Source: G016756615 sp035556195
Lineage (GTDB): Bacteria > Pseudomonadota > Alphaproteobacteria > Rhizobiales > Rhizobiaceae
NCBI GenBank assembly: GCA_035556195.1
Contig: DATMFK010000001.1
Location: 62,001-126,000 of the forward strand
DNA length: 64,000 bases
Reading direction: 5' to 3'
Position numbers and translations under genes: made by a program
The notes under the pieces: model-generated
Told to the model about the DNA's origin: nothing
Seen by the model: the letters and a program-made list of their open reading frames with translations, nothing else
Databases searched by the model: none
In this document: in pieces, positions 42,368-49,982 of the stretch
Numbering within the stretch: position 1 is the first letter of the stretch
How the letters are laid out: each line of letters begins with the position of its first letter

Positions 42368-42416
42368 TGCTTCCTCCCTGAATGCACCAAACCGAGTGCT
42401 GGTTGCCTCCAATACG

Positions 42417-42809
42417 CTAAGCCTGCCTACCCGATCCCGCGACCGGATCGCCGAAGATCGCACTCGCAGTCCGTCCGGCTGCGTCACGAGTGATCTCGCC
42501 GCCTTTCTCCAGGCCTTCGCCAAGACGCGTCAGTTCGGCGCGATCAACCATAGTGCGCCACGATCGATCGGCGCCGCGCTCGCCGATATGCAGCTTGTCC
42601 GAATTCGTCCCTACATCGATCACCGCGTATCGCTCCGGCTGGTCATAGAGCAGTGCCCGCAGGCCGAGTGCATAATTCGTGTTGAGGTATCCTCCGAGAC
42701 CGACCATGGCCAGAACCGACACGACGGCATGCGGGTCCTCGGCTTCAATCGCGATGGTGCGGGTCAGGGCGGATGGCGCGTTTGATTTCGACTGCATCAA
42801 GCGCGGCAA
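42417..42809 (-). pseudogene. Ppx/GppA phosphatase N-terminal relic
   Basis: The 130-codon frame contains RYAVIDVGTNSDKLHIGERG and VDRAELTRLGEGL, the first phosphate-binding motif and following strand of the exopolyphosphatase/guanosine pentaphosphate phosphatase family, but stops after about 80 family residues out of more than 300. The preceding half (SVLAMVGLGGYLNTNYALGL) has no match to the family. The 42810-43062 stretch beyond it also looks like eroded coding sequence (a fragment reading VRIPQSALAAGIGLAVGVGKG) without a gene I can name. The alcohol dehydrogenase promoter must lie in or near this relic. Confidence 0.55.
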
Positions 42810-43062
42810 TCGCGGTCGCGTTCATTTCCGACCCCTTCCCGACCCCGACAGCCAAGCCGATGCCTGCAGCCAGGGCACTCTGTGGAATCCGAACCTCGAC
42901 ATGAACGATATGCGTTCCACGCTACCATTCATCAGAGCGGCACTCAAGGCGAGCAAAAGGGGCAGTGCGCTCCCTCGCAGGAGGGTGCATTCGAGCCGCC
43001 ATCTCGCTCGCACCTTCGGCGTCCAGGCCTGCTTAAAGATCGGAGAGAGCTTCGCGCCCTGG

Positions 43063-44517
43063 TCATGCGACCGGCGTTTCTTTCGCCCGTATCGGCAGCA
43101 TGCGAATGCCGAGGAAGGCGAAAGCGATGGTGACAAGTGGGTTCAGCAGGCTGAAGAAGCAGAACGGGATGTACGTGATCGTCGCTACGCCGAGAGTGGC
43201 GGCCATGTAGGCCCCGCAACTGTTCCAGGGAATCAATGGCGAGGTCACCGTGGCGGAGTCGCCAAGTGCACGCGATAGCACGGCGGGACCGAGGTCGCGT
43301 TCCTGGAACGCGCTACGGAACATGCGGCCTGGCAAGACGACGGCGATGTATTGGTCAGAGGCAAGCACATTGGTCGCGAAGGCGGCGCCGACGAGCGTCG
43401 TGACGAGCGAGCCGATCGATCGCGCTGCGGCAATCACCGGCCCGATCAGGCGCTCGAGCACGCCTGCCTTTTCGACAATTCCACCGAAGGCGAGTGCAAC
43501 CAGGATCAGCCACACGGTGCCGAGCATGCTTTCCATGCCACCGCGCGAAAGCAGTTGGTCGACGGCCAGCTCACCGGTGGCGGACACATTGCCGGTGGCG
43601 AGCGCCGTCCAGACGCCCTTGAGCAGCAAAAGCCCGACGGAATGGTCCGGTCCGGCAAGAGCGACGACCCGTTCGGGCGCAACGACGACGGCAAGCAGGC
43701 CGCCGGCAAGCGCGCCAAGGAACACGGTCACGAAGGGCGGCCAACGGAGCAGCGCCAGTACCAGCACCAGCACGAGCGGCAGGAAATGCACGGGCGAAGG
43801 ATGGAACGCTCCGTCGATCCGCGCCGCCACGGCAGATGCGTCGAAATCTCCGGCAGAGCCCAAGCTCCAAAAGAGTACGAGGGCGATGACAAGCGACGGC
43901 ATCGACGTCCAAAGTGACTCGCGCACGTGCTCGTAGAGGTTGGCGCCTGCCGCAGCACAGGCAAGGTTGGCGGTGTCGGAAAGCGGCGAGGACTTGTCGC
44001 CGAAGTAGGCACCCGAGATGACCGCGCCGGCAGTAATCGCAGGATCGAGGCCCATCTTCTCGGCGATGCCCATGAGTCCGATGCCGATCGTGCCAGCAAC
44101 AGTCCAGGAACTGCCGATCGACAGTGCGATAACCGCACAGATCAGGCACGCTGTCATGTAGAAGTAGTCAGGGCTCAAGAGCTTGAGCCCGTAATAGACC
44201 ATTGCGATCAATGTGCCACTGAGCGCCCAAGTGCCGATCAGCGAACCCACTGCGAGCAGAATGAAAATCGCGGGCAAGCCGGTATTGACGCTGGCGACCG
44301 CCGCATCGCGGAGCTCCCCGACTGAATATCCGTGGTGCCACGCGACATAGATGGCAATGACGGAGCAGAACACCAAGGCGATCTGGTTCGCGCCACCCGC
44401 AGCGGCTTCACCGAATAGGAAGAAGGACAGGCCAAGCAACCCAATCAGCGCGACCACCGGAACAAGCGCCGCCAGCGGGCCGAGCGGTTCTGGCTTGTTC
44501 GGTCGGGCCAAAAGCAT
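43063..44517 (-). CDS. nhaC: Na+/H+ antiporter, NhaC family
   Basis: About 484 residues, a 11-13 helix antiporter. Family motifs are GSSWTVAGTIGIGLMGIAE and AGAVISGAYFGDKSSPLSDTANLA. It exchanges sodium for protons (or malate/lactate with Na+ in some relatives). Two starts are possible: ATG 44517, preceded by GGGGACTGGGA and matching the usual family N-terminus, chosen here; and ATG 44574, which adds 19 residues and has a poor ribosome-binding site. Divergent from the DUF1476 gene. Confidence 0.85.
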   Translation of the reverse strand: MLLARPNKPEPLGPLAALVPVVALIGLLGLSFFLFGEAAAGGANQIALVFCSVIAIYVAWHHGYSVGELRDAAVASVNTGLPAIFILLAVGSLIGTWALSGTLIAMVYYGLKLLSPDYFYMTACLICAVIALSIGSSWTVAGTIGIGLMGIAEKMGLDPAITAGAVISGAYFGDKSSPLSDTANLACAAAGANLYEHVRESLWTSMPSLVIALVLFWSLGSAGDFDASAVAARIDGAFHPSPVHFLPLVLVLVLALLRWPPFVTVFLGALAGGLLAVVVAPERVVALAGPDHSVGLLLLKGVWTALATGNVSATGELAVDQLLSRGGMESMLGTVWLILVALAFGGIVEKAGVLERLIGPVIAAARSIGSLVTTLVGAAFATNVLASDQYIAVVLPGRMFRSAFQERDLGPAVLSRALGDSATVTSPLIPWNSCGAYMAATLGVATITYIPFCFFSLLNPLVTIAFAFLGIRMLPIRAKETPVA

Positions 44518-44735
44518 TCCCAGTCCCCACGCAACTGCGCCTGAAAGACCAGTGCGAACCTGATGATAGCTCATCCCGAGGTAAAGGAGAAGATGCTCAC
44601 AAATACATACTCAAGCGTTGCTTTCAAACACGATTCCTCAGACGAACTCCTCGGGGATATCACTTAACGAAATGGGCTCTACCCCAATTGTGTCAATTTT
44701 GATAACTTTGCGGATGGGTCGAAAGGACAGTCTCG

Positions 44736-45071
44736 ATGATCAACCTCGACCAAGACCTTCTAAGGATGGTGCGCCGCAACAAGCTCCTTGGCATGTGGGC
44801 TGCGCAAAAACTGGGGCTCGTGGGCGAAAGTGCCGACGTCTATTCGAATGATCTTGCTACAGGGACGCTCGATCTGGAACGCGTCGACGTCCATAGCAAG
44901 ATCCGAAATGACTTTGACGCCGCAGGCGTGGTCCAATCCGACGAAGAAATCCTGCGCGTAATGAACGAGTTCTGGCTCGAAGCTTCGTGTCAGACACAAA
45001 CACGTCGCGGGGATTCGAGCGACGCCGCGATGGTGCAAATTGCGCGCAATCTCATGACGAAACAGCGATGA
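44736..45071 (+). CDS. DUF1476 protein (F1-ATPase zeta-like)
   Basis: A 111-residue helical protein of the DUF1476 family, whose characterised member is the zeta subunit, a natural inhibitor of the F1Fo-ATPase in alphaproteobacteria such as Paracoccus. The core RRNKLLGMWAAQKLGL (13-28) and FDAAGVVQSDEEILRVMNEF (~66-85) fit well. Compared with usual zeta (about 105 residues) the N-terminal inhibitory stretch before RRNKLLG is shortened to ~12 residues, and the C-terminus is longer. It stands alone, away from atp genes, so is more likely a paralogue than the housekeeping copy. GAAAGGACAG precedes the ATG. Confidence 0.82.
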   Translation: MINLDQDLLRMVRRNKLLGMWAAQKLGLVGESADVYSNDLATGTLDLERVDVHSKIRNDFDAAGVVQSDEEILRVMNEFWLEASCQTQTRRGDSSDAAMVQIARNLMTKQR

Positions 45072-45130
45072 AGCCAACGCCCCGACGGGCATCGCGACGA
45101 TATCAAGGCATTTGCGGAAGCCGGACTCAA

Positions 45131-45808
45131 CTAGAACCTGGTCAAATCCCGAAACAGATCGGCATTGTCCAGCTTCGACACCTCGATGACGGCCTGGGTG
45201 CGACTGTAGACGTTGAGCTTGCGCAGGATCTCGGAGACGTGGGCCTTCACGGTCGTCTCGCCGACCTGAAGCTCATAGGCGATCTGCTTGTTCAGCATGC
45301 CCTGCTTCAACATCTGCAGGACACGCAATTGTTGCGGTGTCAGCTTCGCCAGTCGCTGGAGCATTTCGGCGCGGTCCGAGCCATCCGAATCCGGCGTCTG
45401 GCCGCCATAGTTCTCGGGCACGTAGACCGCGCCCTCCATCACGCTGCGTATCGCCTGGGCAAGCTCGTCCTTACGCACCGATTTCGGGATGAAACCGGCG
45501 GCGCCGTATGACAGAGCCTCCGAGATGATCTTCGGCTCCTCATGCCCGGAGACGACCACGACCGGCAGGCGGGGATATCGCGTGCGCAACTGCAGCAATC
45601 CTTCGAAGCCCTGGACGCCCGGCATGGTGAGATCGAGCAGCGCCAGGTCGAAGGGCTTCGGGTCGGCAAGGAGGTCGAGCGCTTCGACGACGCTGCGCGC
45701 CTCCACAGTGTCCACATCCGGATAGGCTATCCGAACCGCGCTATGCAGTGCCTCGCGAAACAAAGGATGGTCGTCGATGATCAGGAAGCGGGCCGTCTCG
45801 CTGGCCAT
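45131..45808 (-). CDS. LuxR-family response regulator (AgmR/ErbR-like)
   Basis: A 225-residue NarL/FixJ-type regulator: receiver with acidic pocket IIDDHPLFREAL and acceptor Asp59 (LALLDLTMPG), Lys in IPKSVRKDELA, and a C-terminal LuxR helix-turn-helix (LTPQQLRVLQMLKQGMLNKQIA, then VGETTVKAHVSEILRKL). It resembles AgmR/ErbR, activators of alcohol oxidation genes in Pseudomonas. In those bacteria NahK/ErcS'-type soluble kinases act in the same cascade, so the kinase at 37078 is its probable partner. Start ATG 45808 is chosen by AGAGG seven bases upstream. Confidence 0.87.
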   Translation of the reverse strand: MASETARFLIIDDHPLFREALHSAVRIAYPDVDTVEARSVVEALDLLADPKPFDLALLDLTMPGVQGFEGLLQLRTRYPRLPVVVVSGHEEPKIISEALSYGAAGFIPKSVRKDELAQAIRSVMEGAVYVPENYGGQTPDSDGSDRAEMLQRLAKLTPQQLRVLQMLKQGMLNKQIAYELQVGETTVKAHVSEILRKLNVYSRTQAVIEVSKLDNADLFRDLTRF

Positions 45809-46076
45809 GCTGCAACCTCTGCGGTTCGATCCGGCGGAGGCCCCAGACATCTCCGGGACCTGAGCTTTCATGTCGGCCTGGCGCGACCCTTGCTGCATGG
45901 TCAGATTAACCGACGCTGGCGCGAGCGATTATTGTCAAATAGTACACTCCTCTACAGCGCCGATCTCGGCTTTCGTTTCATCCGAAACGCGGTGATTCCG
46001 TCTGGTCCCTGGTCGCCGGCTATTCGAGCACGCTCCAGAAACTCGTTCAACCACGCGCTAAAGCGTGTTGCTTGCA

Positions 46077-47270
46077 TCAAAACTTCACCCAGGCGCCGTT
46101 CTTGGCGGAGGACTTCACACAGGCTTCCACGAACGCGACGCCTTCCACGCCATCCTGGACAGTGGGATAGACCACGTCCTTTGCCGGCTTGCCCCCTTTC
46201 CTGCGGGCAGCACGGATCGCGCGGGCGGCCTCGGCGTAGATATTGGCGAAGCCCTCAAGATAGCCTTCCGGATGGCCTGACGGCACACGCGTGACACGCG
46301 CCGCCGCCGGGCCCGCGCCGGCCCCTGCCCGCGTGATCAGTTGGCGGGGCTGGCCGAAAGGCGTGAACCAGAGATAGTTCGGGTCGGCCTGCACCCATTC
46401 GATCCCGCCCTTGGTGCCGTAGACGCGAAGCTTCAGCCCGTTTTCATGACCGACCGCTACCTGGCTCGCCCAGATCATGCCTTTTGCGCCCTTGCCGCTG
46501 CCTTTGGCCGACGGCTTGAAGCGCAGCATCACATGGGCGTTGTCGTCCAATGCCCTGCCCGGGACAAAGGCGTCCAGGTCGGCGGCGAGACTGTCGAGCT
46601 CGAGCCCGGTGACGAAGCGGAGAAGGTTGTAGGCATGGGTGCCGATGTCGCCCGTCGCGCCCCCGGCTCCCGACTGCTTGGGATCCGTTCGCCAGGCGGC
46701 CTGCTTCTGGCCCGACGCCTCGATATTCTCCGCCAGCCAATCCTGCGGATATTCCGCCTGGATGACACGGATTTCGCCTAGTTGGCCCTTCTGCACCATC
46801 TCGCGTGCCTGCCGGATCATCGGATAGCCCGTATAGTTGTGCGTGAGCACGAAAACCCTGCCGCTCTTCTCGACGAGAGCCGCGAGCTTGCGCGCGTCGG
46901 CGAGTGTGGAGGTCAACGGCTTGTCGCAGATGACGTGGATGCCTGCCTCCAGGAACGCTTTCGCGGCTGGCCAATGCATATTGTTGGGCGTCACGATGGC
47001 GACAGCCTCGATGCCGTCGGGGCGTTTGGCCTCGGCCTTCGCCATTTCCTGGAACGAACCGTAGCTGCGGGCTGGGTCGAGCCCGAGCTCGGCTGCCGAA
47101 GCCTTCGCTTTCTCGGGATTGGAGGACAGCGCTCCCGCCACCAGTTGGAACTCGCCGTCCATCCGCGCCGCGATGCGGTGCACGCCGCCAATGAAGGCGC
47201 CCTGCCCGCCCCCGACCATGCCGTAGCGGATCGGTCCCTCTGCCCGCTCACTCCTGCCCTCGATCGCCAT
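46077..47270 (-). CDS. Gfo/Idh/MocA family oxidoreductase (second)
   Basis: A 397-residue NAD(P)-dependent dehydrogenase. Rossmann motif GMVGGGQGAFIGGVHR (17-32), lysine motif CDKPLTSTL (~117-125), histidine motif GDIGTHAYNLLRFV (~210). The pattern with GGGQGAFIG is a distinct subgroup from the enzyme at 4710-5798, so it is not a recent duplicate. It follows the TIM-barrel gene in one operon, separated by repeat copy B. After its stop a 5-bp hairpin (CACGC/GCGTG, 46052-46067) is a weak terminator candidate. Substrate unknown. Confidence 0.87.
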   Translation of the reverse strand: MAIEGRSERAEGPIRYGMVGGGQGAFIGGVHRIAARMDGEFQLVAGALSSNPEKAKASAAELGLDPARSYGSFQEMAKAEAKRPDGIEAVAIVTPNNMHWPAAKAFLEAGIHVICDKPLTSTLADARKLAALVEKSGRVFVLTHNYTGYPMIRQAREMVQKGQLGEIRVIQAEYPQDWLAENIEASGQKQAAWRTDPKQSGAGGATGDIGTHAYNLLRFVTGLELDSLAADLDAFVPGRALDDNAHVMLRFKPSAKGSGKGAKGMIWASQVAVGHENGLKLRVYGTKGGIEWVQADPNYLWFTPFGQPRQLITRAGAGAGPAAARVTRVPSGHPEGYLEGFANIYAEAARAIRAARRKGGKPAKDVVYPTVQDGVEGVAFVEACVKSSAKNGAWVKF

Positions 47271-47349
47271 ATAAACCTCTCTCCCAAAGTGGTTGATCCG
47301 ACGCGCCGATCACGCGTCGGCGGAACGCGTCCGCCCCCGGTCGGGCCCT

Positions 47350-47448
47350 AATACGCGTCGCGCAAATTGAGGTCTGCGCGACGTGCTTTAGGCTGCTGCT
47401 GTGCATGTCGTTCACCCAGAACCGCTGCACGCTTTTGGGCGACATGCA
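47350..47448. repeat. Two-hairpin intergenic repeat, copy B
   Basis: Homologous to 26927-27027: first hairpin around GCGTCGCGCA / TGCGCGACG, shared linker GCTTTAGGCT, second hairpin with perfect outer arms TGCATGTCG (47402-47410) and CGACATGCA (47440-47448) and inner CCCA/TGGG pairing. In contrast to copy A the second hairpin is intact and the first imperfect. It lies between two codirectional genes of one probable operon. Confidence 0.8.
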
Positions 47449-47461
47449 TCGGGGCCCGCTC

Positions 47462-48520
47462 TCAATCGATGCCGAGCATTGCCCGAAGCTGCTTCTTGTC
47501 CACCGCTCCCGCCGCGAAATCGTCGAAGGCCCGTTCGGTGACTCGGATGATGTGATGCTGGATAAAGGGCGCTCCCTCGGCCGCGCCATCCTGGGGATGC
47601 TTCAGGCAACATTCCCATTCGAGCACCGCCCAGGAATCGTAGTCGTATTGCGCGAGCTTGGAGAAGATGCCGGTGAAATCGACCTGCCCATCGCCCAGGG
47701 AGCGGAACCGGCCGGCGCGGTTCAGCCAGCTCTGGTAGCCGGAATACACGCCTTGCCGCCCGTCGGGGTTGAACTCGGCATCCTTCACATGGAAGGCCTT
47801 GATCCGCTCGTGGTAGATGTCGATGAAAGCCAGATAGTCCAGCTGCTGCAAAAGGAAATGCGAAGGGTCGTAGTTGATGTTGGCCCTGGCATGCCCGCCG
47901 ACCGCTTCCAGGAACATCTCGAATGTGACGCCGTCGAACACGTCCTCGCAAGGGTGAAGCTCGTAGCCGATGTCCACGCCGGCATCCTCATAGGCATCGA
48001 GAATCGGTTTCCAGCGTTTGCCGAGCTCGGCGAACGCCTCCTCGATGAGACCAGCCGGCCGCTGCGGAAATGGATAGAGGTAAGGGAAAGCCAGGGAACC
48101 CGTGAATGAAACCGAAGTGTTCAGGCCCAGGTTCCTGGACGCCTTGGCGCCGGCCTTCACCTGCTCCACCGCCCATTTCCGCCGCGCCTTGGGATTGTTG
48201 TGCACGTGAGGCGGCGCGAAACCGTCGAGCTGGCCGTCATAGGCGGGATGCGCGGCGACGAGTTGCCCCTGGAGATGGGTCGACAGTTCCGTCACCTCGA
48301 CGCCGTTCTCGGCGCAGATCCCCTTGAGCTCGTCGCAATAGTCCTTGGAGGTGGCTGCCTTCTCCAGATCGAACAGGCGGCTGTCCCAGGTCGGGATCTG
48401 CACGCCCTTGTAGCCGAGCTCGCCGGCCCATTTGGTGATGCTCTCAAGCGAATTGAACGGCGCTTCGTCGCCTGCGAATTGCGCCAGGAATATGCCTGGT
48501 CCCTTCATTGTCCTGGGCAT
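47462..48520 (-). CDS. Sugar phosphate isomerase/epimerase-like TIM-barrel protein (second)
   Basis: A 352-residue xylose-isomerase-like TIM barrel. Metal-site carboxylates are visible in IGYELHPCEDVFDG (~195-208), NINYDPSHFLLQQ (~225-237), AFHVKDAEF (~255-263) and WAVLEWECCL (~310-319). It would isomerise or epimerise a keto-sugar with the Gfo/Idh/MocA enzyme encoded downstream. ATG 48520 follows GGAGGAAAAGCC. Longer than the paralogue at 3772-4686 and clearly of a different subgroup. Confidence 0.87.
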   Translation of the reverse strand: MPRTMKGPGIFLAQFAGDEAPFNSLESITKWAGELGYKGVQIPTWDSRLFDLEKAATSKDYCDELKGICAENGVEVTELSTHLQGQLVAAHPAYDGQLDGFAPPHVHNNPKARRKWAVEQVKAGAKASRNLGLNTSVSFTGSLAFPYLYPFPQRPAGLIEEAFAELGKRWKPILDAYEDAGVDIGYELHPCEDVFDGVTFEMFLEAVGGHARANINYDPSHFLLQQLDYLAFIDIYHERIKAFHVKDAEFNPDGRQGVYSGYQSWLNRAGRFRSLGDGQVDFTGIFSKLAQYDYDSWAVLEWECCLKHPQDGAAEGAPFIQHHIIRVTERAFDDFAAGAVDKKQLRAMLGID

Positions 48521-48662
48521 GGCTTTTCCTCCATTTCGGTGAAATTTCCTGCTTCGCAATCGATTACATTTCTCGGAGCGTTCGACAACGGGAAGATTGG
48601 TGAAGTTGTCCAGGAGGCCGCGACCGGGTTGCGCTTCGGCCCGGGGATGATCTAATCGGCGC

Positions 48663-49919
48663 ATGACGGGCACCGACATCAACCGCACCATCGACGCCGT
48701 TTGGCGCATCGAGCAAGCCAAGCTCATCGCGGGCCTCGCCCGGATCGTGCGCGACGTCGGCGTGGCCGAGGAACTGGCGCAGGACGCTCTGGTCGCGGCG
48801 CTCAAGCAGTGGCCGGAACAAGGGATACCGCGCAATCCAGGAGCCTGGCTGATGGCCGCGGCGAAGAACCGGGCTCTCGATCGGCATCGCCGCCAGAAGA
48901 TGCTCGACCGCAAGCATCGCCAGATCGCCTATGAACTGGAGGACGAACAGGCACAAGGGCCGGATCTCGACGCGGCGCTCGACGACCACATCGGCGACAA
49001 CCTGCTCAGCCTCATCTTCACGGCCTGCCATCCGCTGCTCTCGGCGGATGCCCGAGTTGCCCTCACCCTGCGTCTTCTCGGCGGCTTGACGACCGACGAG
49101 ATCGCCCGCGCCTTCCTGATCCCCGAGGCGACGGTCGCGCAGCGCATCGTGCGCGCCAAGCGGACGCTTGCCGAGGCCGGCGTTCCCTTCGAAGTGCCCC
49201 GCGGCGAGAAGATGGTCGAACGCCTCCCATCGGTGCTGGAGGTGATCTATCTCATCTTCAACGAGGGATACGCCGCGACGGCGGGCGACGATTGGCTGAG
49301 GCCGCAGCTTTCACGGGACGCAATGCGCCTTGGACGGGTGATGGCCGGGCTGGCGCAAGACGAGCCAGAGGTGCATGGGCTCGTCGCCCTGATGGAGTTG
49401 CAGGCCTCCCGCTTTCCCGCCCGCACCGACGTCAATGGCGAACCCATCCTGTTGCTCGATCAGAACCGGGCGCGATGGGACCAGTTGCTGATCCGCCACG
49501 GACTGGCGGCGCTGGCGCGCGCCGAGGCCCTGGACAAGCCGCGCGGACCCTATGTGCTGCAAGCTTCGATCGCAGCCTGCCATGCGCGTGCGCGCAAGGC
49601 CGAGGATACGGATTGGCCGAAGATCGCAGCGCTCTACGCCGCGCTGATGCAGCTGACGCCGTCGCCGGTGGTCGAGCTCAACCGCGCCGTGGCCCTCGCC
49701 ATGGCGTTGGGGCCGGCGGCCGGGCTGGAGATCGTGGACGGGCTTGTCGCCGAAAGGTCGCTCCAGGCCTACCACCTGCTCCACAGCGTGCGCGGCGATC
49801 TCCTGTTCAAGCTCGCAAGGCTGGACGAAGCCAGGTCGGAATTCGAACGCGCGGCCGCGATGACCCGCAACGAGCGCGAGCGCAAACTGCTGCTCGAACG
49901 CGCCGCTTCCTGCGGATAG
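48663..49919 (+). CDS. ECF sigma factor, ECF42-type with C-terminal extension
   Basis: A 418-residue sigma-70-family factor: region 2 (~18-80, AEELAQDALVAALKQWP and NRALDRHRR), region 4 (~115-180, LRLLGGLTTDEIARAFL), then a ~200-residue C-terminal DUF6596/TPR-like extension (FNEGYAATAGDDWLRPQL, SPVVELNRAVALAMA). That architecture is ECF42. ECF42 factors normally have an adjacent DGPF/YCII-domain gene; none is seen within several kilobases here. No anti-sigma factor is adjacent either, and the extension is thought to control activity. The ribosome-binding site is weak. Confidence 0.87.
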   Translation: MTGTDINRTIDAVWRIEQAKLIAGLARIVRDVGVAEELAQDALVAALKQWPEQGIPRNPGAWLMAAAKNRALDRHRRQKMLDRKHRQIAYELEDEQAQGPDLDAALDDHIGDNLLSLIFTACHPLLSADARVALTLRLLGGLTTDEIARAFLIPEATVAQRIVRAKRTLAEAGVPFEVPRGEKMVERLPSVLEVIYLIFNEGYAATAGDDWLRPQLSRDAMRLGRVMAGLAQDEPEVHGLVALMELQASRFPARTDVNGEPILLLDQNRARWDQLLIRHGLAALARAEALDKPRGPYVLQASIAACHARARKAEDTDWPKIAALYAALMQLTPSPVVELNRAVALAMALGPAAGLEIVDGLVAERSLQAYHLLHSVRGDLLFKLARLDEARSEFERAAAMTRNERERKLLLERAASCG

Positions 49920-49982
49920 GCAGCGTCATGGAGGCTTTTCTCGTTGCTGGGAGGTTCCCCCTCCATCCGCTGCAGAATGCCC

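Noticed and set aside
46052..46067. Hairpin CACGC/GCGTG after the second Gfo/Idh/MocA gene as a terminator
   Set aside because: Only five base pairs and no T-run; mentioned with the gene but too weak to list on its own.
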